From Lutraria lutraria (Eukaryota > Mollusca > Bivalvia > Venerida > Mactridae), in contig OZ026844.1 of the NCBI GenBank assembly GCA_964023205.1, positions 37,385,963-37,449,962 of the forward strand: a stretch of 64,000 nt of DNA. Direction: 5' to 3'. The position numbers and the translations under genes are program-made. The notes beneath the pieces are model-generated. The model made no database searches. It was not told where the DNA came from and saw only the letters and a list, made by a program, of their open reading frames with translations. Of the stretch, positions 25,831 through 37,429 are shown piece by piece. The stretch's first letter is position 1; every line of letters starts with the position of its first letter.

Positions 25831-26079
25831 GTTGAACTGAAAGACGATTTCATAGTTTTCTGTGAAAAGAAATTTCTCAAACCTTACATGATTTAATGTT
25901 TGTTACATTTCCTTAGTAACTTAGTTGTTAGTATTCCAGTGTTGTGTGGACAGATTTCACATTAAACCATTGCAACATACAATCCAAAATGTATCATGTA
26001 CCGCCTACAAAACAGAAATAATTAATGCAGATGTCTACAACAAAATGGAATTTGTACTTTTCTTCCTTTTTTGATGGGT

Positions 26080-26655
26080 TACTGGTATCTGCCTGCAGGT
26101 ATATATAAGGTAAATATCGGTACAGAATCTAGGAAAATGGGTTACTGGTATCTGCCTGCTGGTATATAAGGTAAGTATTGGTAAAGAATCTAAGAAAATG
26201 GGTTACTGGTATCTGCCTGCAGGTATATATAAGGTAAATATCAGTACAGAATCTAGGAAAATGGGTTACTGGTATCTGCCTGCTGGTATATAAGGTAAGT
26301 ATTGGTAAAGAATCTAGGAAAATGGGTTACTGGTATCTGCCTGCTGGTATATAAGGTAAGTATTGGTATAGAATCTAAGAAAATGGGTTACTGGTATCTG
26401 CCTGCAGGTATATATAAGGTAAATATCAGTACAGAATCTAGGAAAATGGGTTACTGGTATCTGCCTGCTGGTATATATGGTAAGTATTGGTAAAGAATCT
26501 AGGAAAATGGGTTACTGGTATCTGCCTGCTGGTATAGAATAAGGTATTTGTACAGAATCTAGGAAAATGGGTTATCTGCCTGCTGGTATAGAATAAGGTA
26601 AGTATTTGTACAGAATCTAGGAAAATGGGTTATCTGCCTGCTGGTATAGAACTAA
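26080..26655. repeat. ~61-63 bp minisatellite carrying splice-donor-like motifs
   Basis: Nine copies of a unit with GGGTTACTGGTATCTGCCTG, a TATATAAGGTAAGTATTGGT-type segment and GAATCTAGGAAAAT. Unit length varies between about 61 and 63 bp, then shortens, so the frame is not kept and the short open frame through it (26302-26493) is not a protein. Confidence 0.95.
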
Positions 26656-28460
26656 AATAATACTGAAAACAAATGTTAAACCAGTAATGAGCAGAGTTAA
26701 ATGATTTGTAAGACATAAATGTAGATTTTATCACCTACCTTAGGTTAGTGGCCTAGTCTTGATTGTAGAATACAGGCATTGTCTATTCATTCATATGTCC
26801 AATTTCTATAACTGCTCACATCTTGTTGCTTCCAGCTACAAAAAAGATAAAATATTTAATCACTGATACCATCGGTCAAGTCAAGGCTCACTTAAAAATT
26901 CAACCAATCAGTTTTCAGTTCACGAATGTAAGATTTTTCAAATTAATTTTAGACATTCATATTCTAACACAGCACAACATTTAGTCAAAACAACAAATCA
27001 TGAACTAAGCATATCATAAATACAGTACATGCAAACAATAAATTAATTACCTTAAAATGAATTAAATAGATAATTTTAATAAATGACTGAGTCTGACACC
27101 ATTCAAATTTCATCAATAATTCACGTAAAGTCCAGAACAGAAATAATATCTAATTACCATGTGCCTGACCACAATTTTTTTCCAAATCTTACATCATTCA
27201 CCACATGAAAGGACTTGCCAACTTCCCCTTAAATCACAAAACCAACCTTAAAAAGTAAAATCACAATAAAACAATAACCTAAAATTATGAAATAAAAAAA
27301 GAATACAACATTATTTCCATAAATGACCACACCCAACAGAACATTCATCCTAGTAATGCAAATGAAGAAATTAAAATAATAAAATTACATAGTATTTAAT
27401 GCACCCACTTTTGATGAAGGAATGCAAATTATAACTGTTACATATTAAAACCTACACACTTAATTTGTATTAAATAATTAAAAGTCTTTATGATAAAAAA
27501 TATCAACTTACCATGTGGCTGTCTGCAAGAAGTCTGATATAAAACTGGTTCTCCTTACAAAAATGTGTTCACTTTTTCAAAAAGCATGAATGTCATGGTA
27601 AAAACAAATGGGGTGATAAAAAGCACTGAACCATTTTAAACTGGACACATAGATTTGATAATGTAAACAGTAGGATTAACAGAAAAGCAGGGCTGTATGA
27701 ACTGGGGAGGCAAGTTGGGGACTTAGACACCCTCAATGATTTTGGATAAAATGGTAATTTAAACAAGCTAAAATCAATTCTAACACCCCTTTCTAATATA
27801 AACCCCACCCCAATAATCTCCAATGTAATGGTAATTAGAAAGGGTTAAAAATCTAAAATTAGCCCCCACACCCAATCTGAAATAGTAATCTACGGGCCTG
27901 CAAAGTTTGTGTTAAACTAATGTATGTAATTATTACCATCATGAAATGATCAGAAATAAAATGTTAACTACAATAAACAGTATAATAAACTACATGTAAA
28001 TATAGTACTGTATAACAATAAATAAACAGTTATAAGTATCTAAATTTTTTAAATGTTGGATGAAAATATTTAGTAAATGACACTTCAGATTTATGCCTTA
28101 ACTACAAATTGTACACACTTATTCACTTGTTATTTTCATCAATTTTCTTTTTTGTTTAGTATGCCTCTAAATTTCATATTTGCCGATGAAATTAAAAATT
28201 GGCATTTGCTGTCACTAAAATCAAACATGAGAACAAAGACACCCTTGACAAATGGTCTTTATTCAGAGGTCATTTTGTTGTAAATAATCAATGACAGTAA
28301 AAAAGTCTTTATTCACAGGACGACCATTATCTAAAAGTGGTCTCTAACACAGGTCTGACTATACGTCAGAAGAAGAATATTTTCCTAGATGAACCCAACA
28401 AATGATTATTACAAGTGACAAACTTGTTTTACCTGTGTGAATAAATATTGTTTAAATTAA
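26656..28460. other. Intergenic sequence, no supported gene
   Basis: AT-rich sequence with A-runs and no open frame that looks coding on either strand. No tandem structure or inverted ends were noticed. Confidence 0.4.
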
Positions 28461-29830
28461 ACTAGAACTATCACTAAAGGTGATGAATACCCCCAGATGC
28501 GGCCTTGACACAGTTATTGTTACATTTTACAGAGGGAAATATAATGCATTTTCATTTTCTTAATACCTGCAAATTGTTGCTTAGATATATCCTGACCAGT
28601 TTCTAAATATACATTATAAAAAAAAAAAATAACAAAGGGCCATAACTCATTAAAATTTACTTGGACAAAACCTATTGTGGACATGCACAACAACATGTAA
28701 ACTACTTATCACTTCTAAGAAGTTTCATTGAATTCCTGCATGTAGTTGCTGAGAAATGGTACGGGCAAAATTTGCCTAATTGTATAAAACAAAGGGCCAT
28801 AACTCAGTGAAAATTAATCAAAACAAAACCTGGTTATTGCATGCACAACTTGGCTTACTTTTTATAACTTCTGTGAAGTTTCATTGAATTCCTATGAGTA
28901 GTTACTGAGATATTGTATATACACTGTATAAAAAACAACAAAGGGCCATAACTCAGTGAAAATTTAACCAACCAAGACAAGCTTAATGGATGCACAACTA
29001 GGCTAACTACTTATCACTTCTGAGAAGTTTTGCTGAATTCCTGGCAGTAGTCAATGAGAAATAGTCAGGACAAAATTTGCCTATTGTATATACTGTAGAA
29101 AAAAACAAAGGGCTATAACTCAGTGAAAATCAATCCAAATGAAAAATGATTTAAGCATGCACAACTAGGCTAACTACTTATTACTTCTGTGCAGTTTCGT
29201 TGAAATCCTGTGAGTAGTTTCTGAGAAATTGTCTGGACAAAATTTGCCTATTGTATATACTGTATAAAAACAACAAAGGGCTATAACTCAGTGAAAATTA
29301 ATCCGAACAAAAAATGCTTTAAGCATGCACAACTAGGCTTACTACTGATCACTTCTGTGAAGTTTCATTGAGATCCTGTGAGTAGTTGCTGAGAAATTGT
29401 CCGGACAAAATTTGCCTTTGTATATACTGTATAAAAACAACAAAGGGGTATAACTCAGTGATAATTAATCTGAACGAAAATTGCTTTAAGCATGCACAAC
29501 TAGGCTTACTACTAATCACTTCTGTGAAGTTTCATTGAGATCCTGTGAGTAATTGCTGAGAAATTGTCCGGACAAAATTTGCCTAATGTATATACTGAAT
29601 AAAAACAACAAAGGGGTATAACTCAGCAAAAATTAATCCGAACGAAAAATGCTTTAAGCATGCACAACTAGACTTACTACTAATCACTTCTGTGAAGTTT
29701 CATTGAAATCCTGTAAGTAGTTGCTGAGAAAATGTCCGGACAAATTGTGTCTACAGACGCACGGACCGACCGACCGTCAAGCATGAATCCAATATAGCCC
29801 CCATATATTTCATATCTGGGGGTATAATAA
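28461..29830. mobile_element. Inverted-end element with seven ~165 bp monomers (type 1)
   Basis: The ends contain a perfect 12 bp inverted repeat, ATACCCCCAGAT at 28487-28498 and ATCTGGGGGTAT at 29814-29825. Between them are about seven tandem monomers of about 157-168 bp. Each starts near AAAGGGCCATAACTCAGTG and includes GCATGCACAACTAGGCTTAC, TTCTGTGAAGTTTCATTGA and TTGTCCGGACAAAATTTGCC. The right monomers are most alike. A CGGACCGACCGACCG stretch precedes the tail. The layout matches short Helentron/pearl-like elements described in bivalves, but that class is an inference. Confidence 0.8.
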
Positions 29831-30334
29831 AGAGGTAAATTAAAGGTGTAAATAATGATGTTTGTAAAGTATTGTCGATTTTATTAAACTTGTCAAAGTT
29901 GCATAATTTCTGGTCAATGCGCTACAGTATATTATATAAACATGCGGAATGGAACATTCACTAATGGTGGAATATATGAAAACTATCGACTGTGGTACAA
30001 AGCTTAAAATAGTCACATTCAGTGACCATTAAGTATTTACTTTGACAGGTTAATAAAATATAAAACCTGCGATGATTGGTAAGAAATGGGGTTGCACATT
30101 TGCCTTCATTCTGATTTTGGAAAATCAGTATTAGCTAATGAGTGAGTAAAGATTAAACAAGGGACCATTCATTTGATGTCATGGTGTTTTTTTATCGTGC
30201 ATTGTGTTGGTGTTGACTTTTTTTAGGAAAGGGAGAAATTCTACAAATATTTTGGATGGCTTTGTTATGTAAGAATCACTTGGGTGTTATTTTGTGTTAT
30301 TTTAGAATCACTTGGTGCTTTTGTTTAATTCCAA

Positions 30335-30560
30335 GTTTTACGCCCCTTTTCAACTGTCAGAGTCATATGAGGCAGACATTTCACCTAAGCATCGTTCATT
30401 GGAAGAACCAGCACTAGACTACCGTCCTCCATTAGCAACTGCCTACTTTCACACATAAGTGACATGGTCCGTAGCGAGCTCGAACCCAAGACCCTCCATC
30501 AAAGATGGGTTAGTGATTTGAAGTCATCGACTTTAACCACTCAATCAGAGGCGGGTCTCA
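30335..30560 (-). mobile_element. tRNA-derived SINE, family A, copy 4 (inverted)
   Basis: Read in reverse, the head is GATTGAGTGGTTAAAG (A-box region) and GGGTTCGAGCTC (B-box), then the family body CTAGTGCTGGTTCTTCC and GCCTCATATGACTCTGAC. It has the most complete pol III promoter of the four copies. Confidence 0.8.
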
Positions 30561-31109
30561 CTTGTTGCTACTTTAGACAACTTGGTGTTATTTAGTTTGT
30601 TAGTATAAGTTAGTTCAGTTCCAAGTAAGAACAAAAAATAAAAACATAGAAAAGTTAGTGTGTTTAATATATTGAAGAGCAACAAATAAATACAACATTC
30701 ACAAGAAAAGTCTTAACATCCTGTCAACTACAAAGCAAGATTGTGAAGTTCATGTGAGCGCTGAGTAGATTAACAATCAGTGATACTCATTATCGTTTAA
30801 AGTGATCAAAATGACGGCATTTATGATTCCTGAAATATTTTCTATACATAATATCATTTTCTGAGATATATTTGATAATTTATTAACAAGTTTTTGTAAT
30901 GACTCTTTTTTATCAATAATATCAAAGCTATATACTGGCAAGTTTAATGTATACATGGTTGCTTGAGAATACATTTAAAATAGCTGCCCACTTTATACAT
31001 ATTTCTTCATAAATGGAAACCCAATTTATTTCTAAACCTTATTGTTTTATCATTTTGTCATGTAGACAGATATACAAGAATTCATCATAACCAAATACAA
31101 CAAAATTGA

Positions 31110-32227
31110 AACAAGAGGGCCATGATGGCCCTATAAATGCTCACCAGGAAAAAAGGTCATTTGGAGACGAACATTGTTAAAATATTTCTAAACGAGTCCA
31201 AGTAAAATCAAGTGACCCTAAGGTCAGGGCCAATTTTTACCCCAGGGCCATAATATGAACAAATTTGGAAGAGGTCTGCTAGACAATACTACATACAAAA
31301 TATCTTAACTCTAGGCCTTGTGGTTTCGGAGAAGATTTTTTAAATTTCCCTATATAAGCCTATATAAATCGAGTGACCCCCCGGGCGGGGCCAATTTTGA
31401 CCCTAAAGCAATAATTTGAACAAACTTGGTAGAGGTCCACTAGACAATGCTACATACCAAATATCTTAGCTCTAGGCCTTGTGGTTTAGGAGAAGAAGAT
31501 TTTTCAAATTTTCCCATATAAAATAGAATAAACCCCAGGGCTGGGCCAATTTTGACCCTAAAGCAATAATTTGGACAAACTTGGTAGAGGTCCACTAGAC
31601 AATGCCACATACAAAATATCTAAGCTCTAGGCCTTGCGGTTTTGGAGAAGAAGATTTTTTTAATTTTCCTATATAAGTCTATATAAATCAAGTGACCCCC
31701 GGGGCGGGGCCAATTTTCACCCTAGGGCAATAATTTGAACAAACTTGGTAGAGGTCCACTAGATTATGCTACACACCAAATATCAAAGCTCTAGGCATTA
31801 TAGTTTTTGACAAGAAGATTTTTTAAATTTCCTATATAAGTCTATGTAAAATCAAGTTACCCCCGGGGCGGAACCAATTTTGACCCCAGGGGAATTATTT
31901 GAACAAACTTTGTAGAGTTCCATTAGACAATGCTACATACCAAATATCTCAGCTCTAGGCCCTGTGGTTTCGGACAAGAAGATTTTTTAAGTTTTTTCTA
32001 TTTGTTGCCATAGCAACCAGAGTTTTTAATGAAATTTAATTTTTTGAACAACTTTGAAAGGGGACCACCCAAGGATTATTTCAGCAAAGTTTGGTTGCAA
32101 TCGGAATAGCGGTATAGGAGGAGATGTTGTTTTAAGTAAATATGGACGCCACTTCACGACGAACGATGGACGCAGGGCGATCACAAAAGCTCACCCTGAG
32201 CACATTCGTGCTCTGGTCAGCTAAAAA
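31110..32227. mobile_element. Inverted-end element with five ~160 bp monomers (type 2, copy 1)
   Basis: The head has the palindromic ACAAGAGGGCCATGATGGCC then ATGCTCACC; the tail has AAAGCTCACCCTGAGCAC and GGTCAGCTAAAA. About five monomers of 155-165 bp include GGGCCAATTTTGACCC, AGAGGTCCACTAGACAATGC and AGCTCTAGGCCTTGTGGTTT. Head and tail match the element at 34533-35700, while the monomers do not. Confidence 0.75.
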
Positions 32228-33084
32228 CAGTGGAAATCAAGTAAGACATTTCAATTTCATGTATACTAAACACATTACTCAAATCAACAAGATGAAGAAA
32301 GAAAATAAATAACCAACAAGGCAAATATGAACTCAGCAAGTATCAGATGAACTTCAATACGAATCTCCATGCTGGCACTTTTAGGCCAAAACTTGTTAAA
32401 GAGTACTGTATAAAGCTATATCTTATATGGAATGTTACACACATTTCAAATTTGAAAACTGTAAGATCACATAACCCTCTTGGAGCTTTCTAAAAAAAAA
32501 AGTTTAACAAAAACTGTCTCTGTAATTTAACAAACAGGTTTTTCAGAATGTTTACTAACATTTCATTTCACTATTTAACAATTGAAGCAGTGTTTGCTGA
32601 ATGCAAACATGTCCTGTTAGCTTTCACAAAAACAAATGAGCAATCATGAATTTTACCTTGGGAAGAGGAAAATTCGCTTGATTAAACATTAGAAATGTTT
32701 GAATGTTATTTTCAATTTTCTAGTTACCTCCCTTTCATTTATAAAAATCTACAGACAACTGACCCTACTAATATTTATAATTTAAAATAGGTCCTTGGAT
32801 ATTATTCTTGTCACATACAATTATTCTGCCAAAATAGGACTTGTCATATATAGCTTTATACATTTACTTAGGATTTGGTTAATAAAACAGTCAATCAAAA
32901 ACATATATATATATAGTGAACTCCTTCTAGGTTAAATACAGTTGATTCGAGAATAAATAAATGGTTTTGACCGATTTTAATTTTTTATTGCAATTTGTGT
33001 TTTTATTGCAAAACGGGTTGTTACAGTGCTATCATCAAGTTCCCCTGTCATCATGTGCAATAATTATAACTCAACACAATATGG
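32228..33084. other. Intergenic sequence, no supported gene
   Basis: AT-rich sequence, no coding signal or clear repeat seen. Confidence 0.4.
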
Positions 33085-33378
33085 CAGGGCTCAAACTGAA
33101 CTTTTTCTCCCACAAGCAATTTTTTGCTCGTACACAAAATTTTAACTAGCAAAATTTGAAATCCACTAGCAATTTTTTTACAAAATTTGTACTTAAAAAA
33201 TATTCATGTTATAACAAAATAGGTTGTATTTTATGTACATGTATTGTATTGCATAAAAAATAAATTATAATGACACTTTCAGTTCCACTCGCAAAAAATG
33301 CAAGTGGTCGTAAACTGAACTAGCAAAATCTATTTTTCACTTGTATTTAATTTTTGCTAGTGTTAATGTCGAGCCCTG
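33085..33378. mobile_element. hAT-like MITE (~294 bp)
   Basis: The left end is CAGGGCTCAAACTGAAC; the right end reversed is CAGGGCTCGACATTAACACT. The interior contains inverted ACTAGCAAAA / TTTTGCTAG words. CAGGGCTC ends are common in hAT elements. No clear 8 bp duplication is visible, so the copy is old or the ends are misjudged by a few bases. Confidence 0.6.
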
Positions 33379-33737
33379 TGTTGTACCACCCGTCTCCAGT
33401 TTTATTACATAAACTTATCATTGTTGATTCCTTGCAGCAATGCTTAATACAGGGAGGTAACATCACTAACTAGTACTCTCCCTTCTTTATGATTATATAG
33501 CATTTCTAATGACATGAATGATTACAAATTCCCAAACTGCACAATTCAGAAAAAGTGTGGTGAATAATTTATAAATGATTCATTCTACATATTTAATGAA
33601 AATCAACAAGAGTTTGATGGTTAGAAATGAGTGCATGTATTAGGCTCAGTAATCCACAGTATAGTTGTAACCTAACATTGCTAAATAATACCATATCATA
33701 CATACACAGAATGGATTCTGAAGTGAAGATGACGAAA

Positions 33738-33985
33738 ACTTCAAAATCTAACACCAAAGTTGCCAATCTCTACCCAGAGTTATCATTCCAGCTACGTACA
33801 CACTAACCTCTGTCCACGTCATTAAGTATTTCATCTAACAAATAATGATAAAATATGCACAAAAGAATGTTACTGATCAAAGTGTAGTTTGCCTAGAATC
33901 TTGGCACTGAGATATTGACAAGAGGTATGTGTGTATTGGAAGGGAATGACAATTCTGGATAGAGATTGCAAAGTTGCTTGAAGTG
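33738..33985. mobile_element. Inverted-repeat element sharing ends with a fragment at 44.8 kb
   Basis: Left arm CCAATCTCTACCCAGAGTTA and the reverse of the right arm, GCAATCTCTATCCAGAATTG, pair over about 45 bp. The phrase ACCAATCTCTACCTAGAGTT recurs near 44845 in intron 1 of the SUV39H gene. Confidence 0.55.
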
Positions 33986-34532
33986 AATTATTGTACATTT
34001 TACACCAGATTTAAACATTATCTCGCATATATACTGGGGGGGGGGGGCTCATTGGATCTGATGTACCACACACAGAATTTAATCCATAATCATTGCAACA
34101 TATTTCAGTGACTGTCTTCTAAAAGAGCTGTCAAGAGACCACTGAAATTGATACAAGAACATTATACATAAGTAAAAAATTGTATTTTATTTCTTAATTT
34201 TTTAATTCGGTTAAAATCAAATTAATATCAAATATCATACAGTCAAAGATATTTTTCAACATGCCTGAGGACTGTATCAAATAACCATTTGTTAAAACAG
34301 TAATCCATCATTGACTTAACTTTACACTCCTATCTTGTTGATAATGCAATAAATCAAAAACATTTAAAAAAATGTTTGTAATAACATTTTTTTCTGGTGT
34401 TTTTATAAAAATTGGGGAAAAATGTGTAACTGCAATTTTATAATGTTTAACTTATTCTTCTTATTCTCCCATAAAACAGTAGAAGACAAAGGTATTTACT
34501 AAGAATAGTGATGTTAAAGAACTTATATAATT

Positions 34533-35700
34533 AAAACAAGAGGGCCAAGATGGCCCTATATCGCTCACATGACAATCACTGTTCACTCATTAAAACATTG
34601 TTTTGAACCGGTGACCTAGTTTTTGACCCCAGACGACCTATGTTCGAATTTGTCTTACATATCATTAAGACAAACAGTCTGACTAGGTTTGGTGAAGATA
34701 CGATCAAAATTTGACATCTACAGTGTTAATAAGGTTTTCCTCAGATTTGACCTTGTGACCTGGTTTTTGACCATAGGTGACCCATATTTGAACTTGTCCT
34801 TAATATCATTAAGACAAACAATCTGACAAGGTTTGGCCAAGATCCAATCAAAACCATGACATTAAGAGCTTTTACAAGATTTTTACCTAAGATTTGACCT
34901 TGTGACCCAGTTTTTGAACCCGGCTGACCCATGTTCATCCTTCACCCACATATCATTGAGGCAAACATTTTGACAAGGTTTGGTGAAGATTCAATTAAAA
35001 CTGTCACATCTACAGTGTTAACAAAGTTTTCCTAAGATTTGACCTGGTGACCTAGTTATTGACCCCAGATGACCCATATTTATACTTGACCGTTATATCA
35101 TTAAAACAAACGATTTGACTAAGTTTGGTGAAGATCCAATAATAACTGTGAAATCTACAGTGTTAACATGGTTTTTCATAAGATTTGACCTAGCGACCTA
35201 GTTTTTGACCCAAGATGACCCATGTTCGGACTCGTCCAAGATATTATGAAGACGAACATTCTGACAAGGTTTCATGATCCAATCAAAACAGTGACTTCTA
35301 GAGTGTTCACAAGGTTTTCCAGCAATTTGCCCTAGTGACCTAATTCTGCTACAGAAATGACCCATTATCAAACTTGACCTACATATTATTAAAATAAACA
35401 TTCTGACAAAGTTTCATGAAGAAGCAGTCAAAACAGTGATTTCTAAAGTGTTCACAAGGTTTTCCCGTATTTGGCCCTGGTGACCTAGTTTTTGACCCCA
35501 AATGGCCCAATATCGAACTCGTCCGAGATTTTGTTGATATTAACGTTCTGACCCAGTTTTGCTAAAATTGGGCTAAAAATGTGGCCCCTAGTGTGGTCAC
35601 AACATAAAGTTTGACGATGCACGACGCACACCGCACGACGCCGGACGGAGAGTGATCCTAATAGCTCACTTTAGTCACTTTGTGACATGTGAGCTAAAAA
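34533..35700. mobile_element. Inverted-end element with seven ~145 bp monomers (type 2, copy 2)
   Basis: The head is ACAAGAGGGCCAAGATGGCC then TCGCTCACATG; the tail is GTGACATGTGAGCTAAAAA, so CTCACATG and CATGTGAG form inverted ends. About seven monomers of 144-146 bp start near GACCTAGTTTTTGACCCC and include ACATATCATTAAGACAAAC and GTTTGGTGAAGATCCAATC. A CG-rich stretch (ACGACGCACACCGCACGACG) precedes the tail. Confidence 0.8.
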
Positions 35701-36199
35701 TATATATATATATATTTGGGGGAGTTATTGGGAATTTTTGTCTGTGAATTGGGAAAAAAGATACTATTTTCCATTGGGAATATGACCGAATTTCGGCTAT
35801 AAAATCGCCCCAAAAAATCCCTGGAATATGACATAATTATTTAATAGTCTCTATTTTGTACTAAAGCAACATTTACAGAATTAAATTACCTTTCATTCTA
35901 TCTATAACATCCAAACACATCCAATTATTTGTCCATATTGCTACTCCTACATAAAAATAGATTTATTTGCAGCCTCCACATGTTCTAGCTTACTTCAAAG
36001 TTTGCATAAAACAAGATAAATATTCAGCAGCATTAAATCATCCAATTGCTGGTTTTATGTTACTGAACCATGAAAAATGATTTCATTTCTTCAAGAGTAT
36101 GCATAATTAAGAGAAAGGAATTGACAGAAAGTTAATATTCAGTTAATTTTCACTAGGATTACTTTAAAAAATTGCAATTGGTCTACATATAAATGTATT

Positions 36200-36405
36200 C
36201 AATGAGGAATTACAGCAAATCATTTTCACACAATGAGATTATCTTACAAAAAAAGGATGCTGCATTCAATAAACACATAATGCCCCCAGTGACAGCTTGA
36301 CTTACAGTAATCTCATATGGACAGAAGGATAACTACCCAGAGGTTATAAAACATAAATTTGGTCTCCAAGCTCAGATCTCAATTCCATTCTCGAAATATA
36401 ATCAG
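36200..36405 (+). repeat. Local direct duplication, copy 1 (~205 bp)
   Basis: The segment from AATGAGGAATTACAGCAAAT to ATTCCATTCTCGAAAT is repeated 352 bp downstream at 36552-36760 with scattered substitutions and small indels. Both lie downstream of the SUV39H gene. No coding content. Confidence 0.8.
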
Positions 36406-36551
36406 TCTGCGAATTTAGGACTTGGAACTACTTGTCTGAATCACCAAATGTGAACAGGTTTCCTTTATACTCAATACATAATTACCACAAAAGTTACTTG
36501 TCCGAATCAATAATTACTTGTCCTGAACAAGTGCTAATTTCACAGACTGAT

Positions 36552-36760
36552 TCAATGGAGGATTACAGCAAATCATTTTTACACAAAGAGATAATCTTAC
36601 AAAAATAGGATGCTGTGTTTAATAAACATGTAATGCCCACAATGGCAGCTTGACTTAATCTTATACGGACAGGACAACAGCTGTCCAGAGGTAACTGGTT
36701 ATAAAACTTAAATTCGGTCTTGAAGCTCAGATCTCATTTCCATTCTCAAAATAAAATGGT
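36552..36760 (+). repeat. Local direct duplication, copy 2 (~208 bp)
   Basis: Matches the copy at 36200-36405, sharing GATTACAGCAAATCATTTT, GGATGCTG, TAATGCCC and AAGCTCAGATCTCA in the same order. Confidence 0.8.
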
Positions 36761-37263
36761 CAAAAAGATACAGCAACTTTTTGTTTGAATACACATTCAG
36801 ATGAATTACGCTGTCAGACAAATGTACCAATAATATCATTATTAGAAACATTTGAGATTTTAGCTTGGAGACCAATCTCTTGTTTTATATACTCAGGTCC
36901 AAGGTTGTTGCTGCTGACCTGCTGACAGCAAAAAAGGTTTAAAGTGTTTACTTATTTACGAAAAACAAAATTTACAACAGAATACAGTAAATTCACTTAA
37001 AACTATTATAAAATACCCATAAAATCAACAAGCATCCAGTAATTGAATTTGATCTCTCATATACTGCTTAGTACTACACTCACCACAAACATTGATTGTA
37101 CCACTAGACAAGATTTAAGTGTAAAATATTTCACTTTTGTTTAAAAAGCCAAACTTGAATCTGTTGACATCATATTTTAAAATCAACAAATTAATGCTTA
37201 TAACAACATTTTCCACAATCTGTATGTCCAAAAAATTCATCAATACTTGACAATGTTGACCCA

Positions 37264-37269
37264 TTTATT
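37264..37269 (-). terminator. Poly(A) signal candidate for the SUV39H gene
   Basis: AATAAA on the minus strand about 160 nt after the TGA stop. It is the first canonical hexamer downstream; actual cleavage is unknown. Confidence 0.4.
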
Positions 37270-37429
37270 CTTTCGCAGCTACAGACTTCCTTATTATCAT
37301 AAAATCATCAAAAAAGTTCGCAGTTTGAACAATTTTACCCTGCCATCTAGCTAACTAAGGTATTAAATAATGATTAAAATCTAATAAAACAATTGTTCTA
37401 CTCTCCTAATAAATAAATTACAATGTTAC

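Noticed and set aside
26302..26493. Repeated-peptide open frame (GYWYLPAGIYKV units)
   Set aside because: Unit lengths of the minisatellite are not all multiples of three, so the frame is not kept along the array.
27593..27823. 76-codon minus-strand hydrophobic frame
   Set aside because: Isolated, derived from pyrimidine-rich sequence in reverse, with no coding features.
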